NCBI GenBank assembly: GCA_030429565.1
Contig: JAUIFE010000004.1
Span: 94,848 to 158,847 of the forward strand
Length of the DNA stretch: 64,000 bases
Source of the DNA: Holophagae bacterium
Lineage (GTDB): Bacteria; Acidobacteriota; Holophagae; Acanthopleuribacterales; Acanthopleuribacteraceae
Direction of reading: 5' to 3'
The notes below the pieces were generated by a model. It was given only the letters and a program-made list of their open reading frames with translations. It ran no database searches and was not told the DNA's origin. The number at the start of each line of letters is the position of its first letter. Positions within the stretch are counted from its first letter, which is position 1. Position numbers and translations under genes: made by a program. Positions 16,948 to 26,643 of this stretch are shown here, piece after piece.

Positions 16948-18350
16948 ATCGTCCTTGAAAACTGGCTCGGTTTTGTCTCGCCGAGGCGCCCGTCGAACAG
17001 CATGGCGACGTTGCGTGCCAGCAGCATGCCCAACGCTGTTGCCTCGTAACCGAAAGCTTTGACGGTTAATAGTTCGTCATCGACCATTTGGTGGAGCACT
17101 TCCCGCGCCTTGGGGAACAAATCGTCGAAGGCGACGCCTGCCTGGCTCTCAATACGTTTCACATCAATCACGAAACCACACATCCACTTTTGGATGATGT
17201 CGCGCCGGAATCGATCCTCCTCATCGAGCATCAGGCCACGTTCCATAACCGAGGCTCGGCCCGCGTTTTCTTGGTATTGGTCCAAATCCTTAGTGTTTTG
17301 TCCGTAGAAGGTGTCGAGCATGGAAATTGAACTGGCGCCCAAGCCAAGCATGTCCAGGTCGGGCAGCGTGGTGTAACCCTGGAAATTGCGGTGCAAATTG
17401 CCGTTGAGCATGGCTTTGGCGAGCGGATCCGACGGCTTGGCAAAATGGTCCATACCAATCGGCACGTAACCTGCCTCGGTCAACGCGCGCACGGCATTTA
17501 ACAGAATCTTAAATTTAACCTGTGGCTCAGGCAGATCAGCACTGCGAATCAAGCGCTGGTGCCGCTTGAGGTGAGGGATGTGGGCGAAATTAAACAAAGC
17601 GATACGGTCCGGTCCCAGCTCAATGACCTGCTTGATGGTTTGGCTGAAACTGATTTCGGTCTGCAGTGGTAGGCCGTAGATGAGATCCATGTTGACGCCG
17701 CCCTGACCCAATTGACGCCAGAGGTGCAGGTGTTCGGCTACCATTTCATAGGTTTGATGGCGATTGATGGCGCCTTGAACGCGTGGATTAAAATCTTGAA
17801 TGCCCATGCTTAACCGTTCGAAACCCAAACGCGCAAACGCTTCGAGTTGTTCTTGGTTCAGCAGGCGTGGATCCACTTCAATCGAACGTTCGCAATCTTC
17901 GTCGAAGGCAAACCATTGTTGTAACTCTCCGATTAGGTCAAGCAACAGGTGTTTGGGGAACTGGTTGGGCGTACCGCCGCCCAAATGAAACTGGCGGATG
18001 CGTTTGCCGGCCAACAGTTCGGGATAGGCGCCGGCCTCTTGAAGCATGGCGCGCAAGTAGCGGCGCATGGGTTCAATTTTGCGTTCGACCTGCATGTGGC
18101 AACCGCAATACCAGCAAAGTTGGTGGCAGTAGGGGAGGTGGAGGTAAAGCGAAACATCGCGGCGACCCGTGCGCCAGGCGTTGAACAAATCGTCTTGGTC
18201 AACCCGATCGTGAAAGGAAACCGCCGTGGGGTAAGAGGTGTAACGCGGGCCTTTGGTGTCGTAGCGTTCAACCAAGCGCCAAAGTGAGGCGTCGTCCTGG
18301 GGCAGTTGCAGTTGATCAATGGTGCGGGAAATCGTCAGGGGTTTGCTCAT
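16944..18350 (-). CDS. hemN: oxygen-independent coproporphyrinogen III oxidase (radical SAM)
   Basis: Start at 18350 follows GAGG/GGAGG elements and gives 468 residues; an upstream ATG at 18413 adds an unlikely leader. HemN hallmarks are clear: RYTSYPTA, YLHLPYCHQLCWYCGC holding the 4Fe-4S cysteines Cys75, Cys79 and Cys82 plus Cys84, FHLGGGTPN, SIEVDPR, FERLSMGIQDF, and MDHFAKPSDPLAKA. The enzyme oxidatively decarboxylates coproporphyrinogen III to protoporphyrinogen IX without O2 in the cytoplasm. It lies between two TPR kinase genes but has its own upstream gap of about 235 nt. No FNR-like site was identified. The stop codon falls in a tandem repeat array. Confidence 0.96.
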   Translation of the reverse strand: MSKPLTISRTIDQLQLPQDDASLWRLVERYDTKGPRYTSYPTAVSFHDRVDQDDLFNAWRTGRRDVSLYLHLPYCHQLCWYCGCHMQVERKIEPMRRYLRAMLQEAGAYPELLAGKRIRQFHLGGGTPNQFPKHLLLDLIGELQQWFAFDEDCERSIEVDPRLLNQEQLEAFARLGFERLSMGIQDFNPRVQGAINRHQTYEMVAEHLHLWRQLGQGGVNMDLIYGLPLQTEISFSQTIKQVIELGPDRIALFNFAHIPHLKRHQRLIRSADLPEPQVKFKILLNAVRALTEAGYVPIGMDHFAKPSDPLAKAMLNGNLHRNFQGYTTLPDLDMLGLGASSISMLDTFYGQNTKDLDQYQENAGRASVMERGLMLDEEDRFRRDIIQKWMCGFVIDVKRIESQAGVAFDDLFPKAREVLHQMVDDELLTVKAFGYEATALGMLLARNVAMLFDGRLGETKPSQFSRTI

Positions 18351-18586
18351 GGGGCCTCGTCCTCCACGGAAAATGAAGATCGTTGGCGTCGCCGGCGCGT
18401 TCCAACAATCCAATAACGGTGGTCTATTATCAAGAACGATGCCGGCCTTGTGCTGGCGGTAAGTAGGCTAATTTAAGGGGGTTATACGGAGGGCGTTGGC
18501 GTGCCGCGTCACCTGGCGCAGCGTTGGCGCGCAACTTTGCGCAGGGATTGAGGATTTCCTCGCGATCGCTTCCTCGCACCGTCGGG

Positions 18587-21316
18587 TTAAAGGGGCGCGC
18601 CTGCAGCCTTTAAGAGTTGGCCGGCCAAACGCGTTGCCGGCGCGTTGGGCCCTGTTTTTTCGCTGAGTTGCGCGGTTAAATGGCGCAGCTTGTCGGTGAG
18701 ATCAGAGGTCGCGTCACCCGCGATCAGATTGGATTGCAAGCTGAGCACATCTAAGTACTCCAACTGCCAGTGGTCCGGTGTCTTTTTGAAAATTTGTTCG
18801 CGTGCTTGGGCGATCAAGGCTTTGGCTTCGTTGTGCTTGCCCTGAGCAATCAGCGTGCGGATTTTGCCGATCATGTAGGTGCCGCCCAGCGAGTTGTTGA
18901 AATCGCGGTTGAGTCGATGGCGATCCAATGCACTGTCGTAAAGCGCCAGTGCTTGCTCGGTATCGCCCTTGGCCAGCGCGGTTTCACCTAGTTGATAGAG
19001 AATGTTGGTAATCAGAATGTGGGTATCTTCGTAGCGTTTTTCGGCGCGGCGAAACAGTTGACGCAAATCGTCTTCGACATCGTCGCCATTGAGCAGGCGG
19101 CGTTCGGCCAAAATTAAATTTTCCAAGCGCATGCGGTAAATATGAAGTTCGTCGTAGTCGCGTTCGTAGGTCGGCAAGGCCTTGGTGAAATAGTCATAAG
19201 CTTCGCGGTGTTTGCCTTGCGCTGAAAGAATGCGCGCACAGTTGCGGTAAACACCACCGGTCAGGGGATGTTTTTCGCCCAACACGGCCTCGGCAATTCT
19301 TCGGGATTCCTCGATGTAGGCCCAGCCGTCGGCCAGGCGACCCATATCGAGCATGAGCACCGCGATATTATTGAGCGAAGTCGAGGTATCGGGATGATCA
19401 TTGCCGAGTACGCGGCGATCGAGTTCGAGCGATTCCTTATACAATTTTTCGGCATCGGCGTAACGCGTTAGGTCGTGGTACAGGTAGGCCAATTCGTTGA
19501 GGGTCGTGGAAAAGTCGGCGTCGTCAATGCTTTCCTGCAGCCGCATAACCCGCAGGGATTCCTCGAACAACGGTTGGGCGCGGTCGAGTTGGCCCTGGCT
19601 GCGGACGGCCACCCCCATTTCCATTAAGATGCGCCAGCGACGATAGTGATCGTCGGGCCGGTTTTGTTCTAGCACCAACAGGGCTTCTTGGTCGAACTGT
19701 TCCGCTTCCACATAGCGGCCGATCTCCTCGTAAATATTGGCGCACTGCAGTAACGCGTCGATCAGGGTTTCCGGATCCTTGGCTTTACGTGCCACTGCCA
19801 ATTGTTCTTGACTCAATGGCAGTGCTTTCTCCCAGGCACCGAGATCTTGGTAGACCTCAGCAATCATAGACATTAGGCGTGCACGGATTTCGGGTTCCTC
19901 GATCAGCGTGTCTTTTAGTTCCAGCGACGCGCGGTCGATCAACTCGACGGCGGTCAGTTTCTCACCACGTGCCTTTTGCGGGCCGCTTAAGGCGAAGATG
20001 GTTTCCAAGAAGTGGGTGACGGCGTTGGCGGCGTCGCGTTCTTTTTCCGAAATTAAGCGCAGGCGAAAATTGAGCAAGCCAAAGCCGGCGAGGGTTAGCA
20101 TCAACACGAGCGTTAGTGAGACGGGTAACCAATTGCGGCGGCAAAACTTGGCCGTGAAATAACTCAAGGTTTGCGGCCGTGCGGAAATCGGCATGCCGTC
20201 CAAATAGGCGGCGATATCACCCGCCAGCGCTTCGGCCGACGGGTATCGTTCCGCCGGATCTTTGCGCAGTGCCTTGCCGACAATGGTCTCCAGATCGCCG
20301 CGTAAATAACGACGCAGGATATGGATTTCGGTGTGTCGTTGGAAGGCGATGCGGTCGAGATCGAGCGTTTTGCCGGTGGGGTCGGGCCGGGTCGTTTGGG
20401 TGGCGGTGGTCAGCGCTTTGCCCAGTCTCGCCGGCTCGCGTTGACACACCACCTCAATCCATTCGTTAAAGTTATGACTTTTGATTTCGTAGGGTTTCAC
20501 GCCGGCAAGCAGCTCGTACAAGATGATACCGAGCGAATAAACGTCGGTTGCGGCACCCAGCTCTTCGCCGCGAATTTGTTCCGGTGAGGCGTAGCTGGGC
20601 GTCATCACTTGCTCGTGGAAACGGGTTACCGTGTGTTGCACGGCGGTATCGGGGTTGAGCATGGTGGCGATACCGAAATCGAGGAGCTTGGGTTCGCCGG
20701 CTTGGGTGACCATGATGTTGGAGGGTTTGAGGTCGCGGTGGATAACCATGTTGCCATGGGCGTAGCGAACGGCTTCACAGATTTTTCGGAAAATCACGAG
20801 TCGGTCGCGAATCGAGAGGCGCTGCTCGTTGCAGAACTGGTCGAGCGGGGCACCGTCGACGTATTCCATCGCCAGCCAGGGCAGGCCTTGTTCGGTCAGA
20901 CCCGCATCCATGATGTGGGCAATGTGGGGATGATGGAACCGCGCCAAAATGCGGCGTTCTTTTTCGAAGCGGCGCACGACCTTGGGGTCGTTGGTCCCGA
21001 CCACTTTCAGCGCGACTTGGTAACTGACGTCGGCACTGCGGGTGGCCAGGTAAACGCGGCCCATGCCGCCGGAACCAACGGCTCGCTCAATTTGGTAACG
21101 GCCGAGGCGATCGCCTGGCTGCAAGGGTTGCAGCGTCTGAATCGGCGGCAAGCTGGGATTGTCTTGCTGTAACCAGCCACCTGTTTCCTGGGCCACCTTT
21201 TTCATCAGCTCTGGATCGTGCTGACAGAGTTCGGCTAGGAATGCGGCGCGCAGGTTAGAAGCATCGGTCTGCTTAATTTTGGCAACAATATCGGCGTGGT
21301 TATCGGCGGCCGTCAA
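18587..21316 (-). CDS. membrane-anchored Ser/Thr protein kinase with TPR tail
   Basis: A 909-residue paralogue of the kinase at 12777-15596. TTG start with AGGAGA upstream. Catalytic domain at about residues 70-375: VGSGGMGRVYLA (80-91), Lys104 in VALKVV, HRDLKPSNIM with Asp195, DFGIATML (213-220), YASPEQIRGEE. One membrane helix at about 396-417. The rest is a long TPR array with classic repeats such as LNELAYLYHDLTRYADAEKL and LNNIAVLMLDMGRLADGWAY, resembling kinesin-light-chain-type TPR. Presumably a cytoplasmic kinase controlled by an extracytoplasmic protein-binding domain. It lies 116 nt downstream of the 963-residue unknown protein gene on the same strand and may share its transcript. 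Confidence 0.95.
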   Translation of the reverse strand: MTAADNHADIVAKIKQTDASNLRAAFLAELCQHDPELMKKVAQETGGWLQQDNPSLPPIQTLQPLQPGDRLGRYQIERAVGSGGMGRVYLATRSADVSYQVALKVVGTNDPKVVRRFEKERRILARFHHPHIAHIMDAGLTEQGLPWLAMEYVDGAPLDQFCNEQRLSIRDRLVIFRKICEAVRYAHGNMVIHRDLKPSNIMVTQAGEPKLLDFGIATMLNPDTAVQHTVTRFHEQVMTPSYASPEQIRGEELGAATDVYSLGIILYELLAGVKPYEIKSHNFNEWIEVVCQREPARLGKALTTATQTTRPDPTGKTLDLDRIAFQRHTEIHILRRYLRGDLETIVGKALRKDPAERYPSAEALAGDIAAYLDGMPISARPQTLSYFTAKFCRRNWLPVSLTLVLMLTLAGFGLLNFRLRLISEKERDAANAVTHFLETIFALSGPQKARGEKLTAVELIDRASLELKDTLIEEPEIRARLMSMIAEVYQDLGAWEKALPLSQEQLAVARKAKDPETLIDALLQCANIYEEIGRYVEAEQFDQEALLVLEQNRPDDHYRRWRILMEMGVAVRSQGQLDRAQPLFEESLRVMRLQESIDDADFSTTLNELAYLYHDLTRYADAEKLYKESLELDRRVLGNDHPDTSTSLNNIAVLMLDMGRLADGWAYIEESRRIAEAVLGEKHPLTGGVYRNCARILSAQGKHREAYDYFTKALPTYERDYDELHIYRMRLENLILAERRLLNGDDVEDDLRQLFRRAEKRYEDTHILITNILYQLGETALAKGDTEQALALYDSALDRHRLNRDFNNSLGGTYMIGKIRTLIAQGKHNEAKALIAQAREQIFKKTPDHWQLEYLDVLSLQSNLIAGDATSDLTDKLRHLTAQLSEKTGPNAPATRLAGQLLKAAGAPL

Positions 21317-21432
21317 GAAGTCTCTCCTAATGAAAGGTGGCGATCACGAAACCACCAAGGCGGCGGCGCGACCAAAAAAGGGCCGGCCGTCCTTCATTTT
21401 ACGGCATTTACGGAGAAACCCAAGCGTACGGA

Positions 21433-24324
21433 TTAGCGCTTAAAGACATCGCCGACATTCTCTTTGATGTCGGTGAGCAGGGCCTGGCGGTTGCCTTCAT
21501 AATTTTTTTGGTGGTTGACCGGTTTGAAGTCGAACAGGCGCTTTTGAATGCGGCCCCACACCAAACCAAGCAGTTTTACCATTTGGTGATCGCCGTCTTT
21601 GGCTTGTTCGAGCAGGGCGACCAAGGTCATGTAGGCGGCCTTTTTGCGGATGCTCAGTGATTTAACCAAGTTCAGCGTGTGGCACAGCAACTGCGCCTCC
21701 GCTTCAAATATCTCCTTGCTGGACTTCATGATGGAGGTGCGCAACGGCATGGAGATAAAGCGTTTGTCACGAAATAGTTTATAGGCTTTGTTGTTGAGCA
21801 ACTGGGTGATTTCTTTGGGGATGGAAAGGTCTTTTTTGCGCGCCTTCTCGAAGAGATTGGTCAACAAACCTGTTTTGAGGTTGTAGGCGATACAGAAACG
21901 CTTAATGTCTTCCATCGTGACGGTGTCAATGAACTCGTAAACGTCTTTTAAACGGTCGAGGTCGTTGATGTTGAGTGTCACGTCCAGGTGTTCGGTTGAT
22001 TTGCTTGCACCAAACTTGTTTTGCAAGAGCTTGACGCGTTTTTGGGCGCTGCTCACTTCCTCGAGTAACTGATCGAGATCGGAGAAGTTGAGCTCTAAAT
22101 CGCGGCGCAGGTCACGGACCAAATCGGGCGAAAGGCTGTCGTTCTCTTCCATCTGTTTCAGTTTCTTGTAGGCATCGCCATTGGGTTTGGTGGTGCGTTG
22201 TGCCTCGATGACCTGAGCTTCCAAGGTGTTTAAACCTTTGACCAGTTGTTCGCCTTCTTGCTCGTTGGCCAATTGCGGTGCCATGGCCATCATACTTTCA
22301 AGCAGCGCGCGCAGGTTGTCGGCGTTGCAGTCAGACAAACCGAAAACTTCCAGGCGCAAGCGTTTCGATTGGATTTTGCCGGAATTGAGGCGTTCGCGCA
22401 GTTCGGCACGGGCGCGATCACTGAGATCGGCAATTTTTTCGCCGTTGGTCTGCAGGAACTCTTCTTTTTCGGTGATTTCCTCTTTGCGCAGGTCCTTCTC
22501 CCAATCGTGTAGGGCGCTGATCAGGTGCTCGGTGCGCGGGACGGCTTCCATTTCTTGCAGCAGTTGGTCGAGGTGCATAATGCAGTCTTCCTCGTCCATT
22601 TTGAGCGCGGCGGTGAAGTAAACTTCAAAAACCTCGGCATCGATGACGCGGTACTCGATTTTTTTGAGGTTGTGCAGCATTTGGTGAATGACGACGCCCA
22701 TACAGGTGCTCAACAGCTTTTCGTTCACGCCCTTGAACGGAATGATGCGGTAAACATCGAGCAACCAACCCTCGAGCTTGACGCGCAGGCGCTCCAACTG
22801 TTCTTCCATGTTGTAGAGCTGGATGACCTTGTTTTCGTAATCGCTAAAGTCGGGGTAGGTATCGCGGACCTTCTTGTGAAACTCGATGTTGTTAATCGAG
22901 ATGCGGTCAATAAAGGTTTTGACCTCGGTGCGTGTTTTATCCAGATCGGCCAGCATGGCGGCGTCGGGATTTTCCAAACGTTCTTCAAGGCGGTCGACGG
23001 CGCGCACGAGCTCGTCGATATTGAGCGATTCAAGTTCGCTTTCGGTAGCCTTGAAGGTTGTTTCGCGATCATTACTGTGGCCGCTTCTGATGGATTCGAT
23101 GACCTGTTCGAGCCGCTCCGGCAAGACGACTTTATCGTTTTCTTCCTTGAGCTTGAGCAGGGTGTCGTAAATGTCCATCACGAGTTCTTGCAGCTTGATT
23201 TTGTTTTCGCGGACCCACAGTTCGGCTTCGTCGCGTTCGCGGTTGCTGAGCATGCCGTTTTCGTGGTCGGTATCAATGGCGATTTTGGCTTCGCCTTCCG
23301 GGGCGGTCGATTGTTTGATTTTTTCCTCAACCTCGAAAAAGAGGTTGGCTAGCTGCGCCGCTTGTACTTTGACCAAATTGATTTCAACTAGGAAACGGTC
23401 CTTGGTGGCGCGCAACCGTTCGGCGTCGTAACTAATCCGTACCATCGGGTAGGTAACGCGTTTGATTTGGTGTTCGACCTTTTCTTCGGAAGTAAAGGAT
23501 TTGACGAAATCTTCGCCGCGCGGCAGCGAATTGCCCAGCGAGTACCACGACTTGTGCATGTCGAGGCTGGAGGTATCGCGCGGGAATTGCAGGCCTGACA
23601 GATGTTCCATTTCCTCAAGGATGCGGTTTGAGGCGTTGTCGAGCATCTGGAAACCGTTGTTAATCAGGCTGTGCACTGCTTTGGTATTGCCCTTGAACTT
23701 GGATTTTTTAACCCAGTCCATGGCCTCATTGTGACGCTGGTGGTGCGGGTCACGCAGGACACGATCAACGAACAGCAATTCGAAACGCACGCGCGAGGGG
23801 ACCTGTAGGGCTTGCATTAAAATGTCCAGTTTGCGACCACCGCCGCGCACCATTTCCGACATCTTTTGGTAGCGCGAAATTTCCTCCATACACAGCCGAA
23901 TCTTTTGGCTGACGTCGAAGGCCGACAGGTTCATGATTTTTTCAAACGCCTGTTCCCGTTCCAGGCGGCCGAGCACGCGTCGGTGCGGCGCCATCAGGTA
24001 CTTTTTAATGCGTTTCATGACAATGATGGTCGGTTTGCGGAAGTGACTGTAGAGCTGAGGCACGTATTCGATGTCACATGCGATCGGGTCGTCGACCCCT
24101 TTGATCGCAAAGTAGAGCAGGTGCCCCGTTTGGTTCTGTAATTCTTCGGGGTCAATGTTTTTGAGCTTGCCCATCGGGCAGGCGTTGACCGCTGCCACAA
24201 TATCGACCATGGTGGCGATATAAGGCTTTGAGTTGCGGGCTTGGAAAATGGTGTAGTCTTGGCACAACTCGGCTACCGAGTGAATGTTGACGCCCTGTTT
24301 TTTTGCGTTTTGATCATCGCCCAT
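21433..24324 (-). CDS. unknown 963-residue soluble helical protein
   Basis: I do not recognise this protein. It has no signal peptide or membrane segment. The N-terminal 120 residues are mixed alpha/beta (YIATMVDIVAAVNACP, GHLLYFAIKGVDDPIAC, KPTIIVMKRIKKYL). The remainder is almost entirely helical and highly charged, with coiled-coil-like stretches (ELVRAVDRLEERLENPD, NMEEQLERLRVKLEGW, LTDIKENVGDVFKR). No nucleotide-binding motif was seen. The ATG is preceded by AGAGGA at 12 nt. A TPR kinase gene follows 116 nt downstream, so it could be a substrate or scaffold; that is inference from position only. Confidence 0.85.
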   Translation of the reverse strand: MGDDQNAKKQGVNIHSVAELCQDYTIFQARNSKPYIATMVDIVAAVNACPMGKLKNIDPEELQNQTGHLLYFAIKGVDDPIACDIEYVPQLYSHFRKPTIIVMKRIKKYLMAPHRRVLGRLEREQAFEKIMNLSAFDVSQKIRLCMEEISRYQKMSEMVRGGGRKLDILMQALQVPSRVRFELLFVDRVLRDPHHQRHNEAMDWVKKSKFKGNTKAVHSLINNGFQMLDNASNRILEEMEHLSGLQFPRDTSSLDMHKSWYSLGNSLPRGEDFVKSFTSEEKVEHQIKRVTYPMVRISYDAERLRATKDRFLVEINLVKVQAAQLANLFFEVEEKIKQSTAPEGEAKIAIDTDHENGMLSNRERDEAELWVRENKIKLQELVMDIYDTLLKLKEENDKVVLPERLEQVIESIRSGHSNDRETTFKATESELESLNIDELVRAVDRLEERLENPDAAMLADLDKTRTEVKTFIDRISINNIEFHKKVRDTYPDFSDYENKVIQLYNMEEQLERLRVKLEGWLLDVYRIIPFKGVNEKLLSTCMGVVIHQMLHNLKKIEYRVIDAEVFEVYFTAALKMDEEDCIMHLDQLLQEMEAVPRTEHLISALHDWEKDLRKEEITEKEEFLQTNGEKIADLSDRARAELRERLNSGKIQSKRLRLEVFGLSDCNADNLRALLESMMAMAPQLANEQEGEQLVKGLNTLEAQVIEAQRTTKPNGDAYKKLKQMEENDSLSPDLVRDLRRDLELNFSDLDQLLEEVSSAQKRVKLLQNKFGASKSTEHLDVTLNINDLDRLKDVYEFIDTVTMEDIKRFCIAYNLKTGLLTNLFEKARKKDLSIPKEITQLLNNKAYKLFRDKRFISMPLRTSIMKSSKEIFEAEAQLLCHTLNLVKSLSIRKKAAYMTLVALLEQAKDGDHQMVKLLGLVWGRIQKRLFDFKPVNHQKNYEGNRQALLTDIKENVGDVFKR

Positions 24325-24749
24325 CGATCTGTTTGCGTCCTCTTTTGTTGTGTATCAGGGGCGTGCGCCACGACGACGCGCGCCATCCAAAAAATGTCGA
24401 AAAGTCTTGTTCTGCGGGGCATGTGTCCGGCAGCCGGTGTCTTTTCGCAGCCGGCTGAACCCGGTCACGGGACGGTAGCGGATCGACGCATGGCACTCGG
24501 CCATACACGACCGTCACCGCCATGGTTCCACGCGAGTCGAAAACCATGCGGCTCGTGAGGGAACGGCGGTTTAAAGACGATAGGCCGATTTTAGATGAAA
24601 CTTCGGGAAAAAGGAATTCCTTTGAATGGCGCCGCCCTTTATTATCCCGTTTTTTGCCCGCCGACGCTTTATTGCTAATGGCCGCTAAGCTCTGTGCCAC
24701 GACCTTTTGCGGCAGTTGGCCCGGCCTAACGGCGCGGTGCATCCTCCTC
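24325..24749. other. 425-bp intergenic stretch
   Basis: Between two minus-strand genes. Overlapping plus- and minus-strand frames are Arg/Pro-rich and lack SD sites. The promoter of the 963-residue gene must be here. No terminator for the decarboxylase was recognised. Confidence 0.35.
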
Positions 24750-26198
24750 TCAGTTGGGCAGGGTGTCGGCCATCGTTAACCGACCCAGTTCTTTGATGCG
24801 GGCCAGGATGGGGCGGATCGTTTTCATCGTCGTCAAGGGGTTGATGAGAATGAGCCGGAAAAAGGTGCGGCCTTTGATGTCGGAGACGTTAAACAGCGCC
24901 TGACCCGACGCGCGGATTTGCTCCCGAATCTGAACTTGCAGGCGGTTTAGGCCTGTTTCGTCCGATGCGTTTTGGGGACGGTAACGGAAGCAGAGCACCG
25001 GTGAGCGCGGTTCGATGGCCAGTTCTAATTCCGGGTCGGCTTTGACTTCGGCCGCGAAGGCGTCGACCATCGCCAGTCGATCTTGCGCCTGGCGGCGAAA
25101 CCAATCGGTCCCGTATGCCTTGAACATCAACCAGATCGGCAGCGCGTGAAATTGTTTGCCGCACATCGGCGTGAAGTGGCCCAAATCCTCGGTCAACCCG
25201 CTTTGATCGTCAAAGTCGTGAAAAAGGTAGGGCGCATCTGGATTAAACGCGGCCTTCAGTAGTTGCGGTTGGGGGGTGAGCAGGACCGTGGTCGTCAGCG
25301 GTGCGTGCAGCCATTTGTGCGCATCCCAAGTGACCGTATCGGCCAATTCAATGCCGTTTAAATAGGGATCGCGTCGATCGGTAAGCGCGATGCCGCCGCC
25401 AAAAGCCGCATCGGCGTGGAGGTGAATGTCGTAACGCGCACACCATTCGGCCATGGCTGCTATGGGATCAAAACCGCCGGTAACCGTGAGACCAAGCGTG
25501 GCGACGGCTGCAAAGGGACGGCGCCCCTCGTTGAGGCAGCGTTTGATTTGGTCGGCGAAGTCGTCAATGAGGATTTCGTTGGCGTCGTTGGTGGCAACCG
25601 GTACTAAGGCCTCTCGGCCTAAACCCATCAGACTGACGGCGTTGGCAATGCTGTAATGGGCCGCATCGCTGCATAAGACAACGGGTGGGCGTTCATCGCG
25701 ATCACCGCTGGGTTCCAAGCGTGAGGCACGCGCCAGTACCAGCGCGAGAAAATTACCGAGGGATGAGCCTGGTAGGAAAATACCGCCGCTGCCGGCCTTC
25801 ATCCCGAGCAAATCAGCCATCCAACCGGCAACGTTGCGCTCAATGATGGTCGCTGCCGGTGAGGCCTCGAAAGTTGACAGCGTGCCGTTCATCATCGTTG
25901 CCAAAGCCGTGGCGAGGACGGCCGGGTACGCGGCGCCCGCCGACATTTGGTTCATGAAGTTGGGATGCCACGTTTTAACCGCGTTGCCGAGAATGTCGGT
26001 GGTGAACAGATTGACCGCTGCTTCCAGACCAATCCCACTTTGCGGTGGGGTTGGTTCGCCTAACTCGGCCGCCAATGCTGCTTTCGGCTTGAACTGCAAC
26101 AACGAGGATTGTTCGGGATGTTCGTAATAGTCGACAAAAAGGGTTTCGAGTTGCCGCAGGCTCTGCTGAATGGCGCCTGCACTGTGAAGATCTTTCAT
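24750..26198 (-). CDS. pyridoxal-phosphate-dependent group II decarboxylase
   Basis: The start at 26198 (MKDLHSAGAIQQSL) gives a normal 482-residue length; the frame runs upstream to 26402 without protein-like sequence. Group II decarboxylase features: NPHF-like HPNFMNQMSAGAAYP, the FLPGSSLGNFLAL region, HLHADAAFGGGIAL with the cofactor-contacting Asp, and TWDAHKWLHAPLTTTVLL with the PLP-binding Lys. Family members act on glutamate, 2,4-diaminobutyrate, aromatic amino acids or cysteine sulfinate. The HPNF and DAAFGG forms resemble the diaminobutyrate/glutamate-like branch, but substrate cannot be fixed. It appears monocistronic, divergent from the histidine kinase gene. Confidence 0.92.
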   Translation of the reverse strand: MKDLHSAGAIQQSLRQLETLFVDYYEHPEQSSLLQFKPKAALAAELGEPTPPQSGIGLEAAVNLFTTDILGNAVKTWHPNFMNQMSAGAAYPAVLATALATMMNGTLSTFEASPAATIIERNVAGWMADLLGMKAGSGGIFLPGSSLGNFLALVLARASRLEPSGDRDERPPVVLCSDAAHYSIANAVSLMGLGREALVPVATNDANEILIDDFADQIKRCLNEGRRPFAAVATLGLTVTGGFDPIAAMAEWCARYDIHLHADAAFGGGIALTDRRDPYLNGIELADTVTWDAHKWLHAPLTTTVLLTPQPQLLKAAFNPDAPYLFHDFDDQSGLTEDLGHFTPMCGKQFHALPIWLMFKAYGTDWFRRQAQDRLAMVDAFAAEVKADPELELAIEPRSPVLCFRYRPQNASDETGLNRLQVQIREQIRASGQALFNVSDIKGRTFFRLILINPLTTMKTIRPILARIKELGRLTMADTLPN

Positions 26199-26643
26199 AG
26201 AAGCCGCTCTCTCTGGTGCCTGGCCAGGGGAAATCCTTGTCCGGCAGAATGTTGCGGGATCCGATTCACGTACTGAGGGGAATCGAAAGCCCCGCGTCAC
26301 GGTTCGTGGGGCGGGTGCTGTGTTTGGAACCAGCGTCGAACCTGGGATCGGAGCAAGCAGCTTGTCCCCGTCAGTGGTTGGGCGCGTGGCTCGCCACACC
26401 AAGCGAGCGTGCCATTATGTGGAGCCGGCATCCTGCTTGTCAAGCAGATGCAGGTTCCCGCGATAAAGCGCTCTTTCTCGAATGTCTTCAGTTCTATATT
26501 TAATGTTTGTTGCGCCGCTGTCCGATTCCATGGGTAGCCGCAGTCATACGGTTTGTAACCCATGGTGACGGCATTCGTTTCGGGTAGAGTACTTGTGCCT
26601 GTGCCCGCGTCTCCTCAACCTTAATTGCAGACGAGGTCTTGCC
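26199..26643. other. 445-bp divergent intergenic region
   Basis: Holds the promoters of the decarboxylase and histidine kinase genes. No additional ORF with an SD site. No repeat or strong hairpin seen. Confidence 0.35.
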
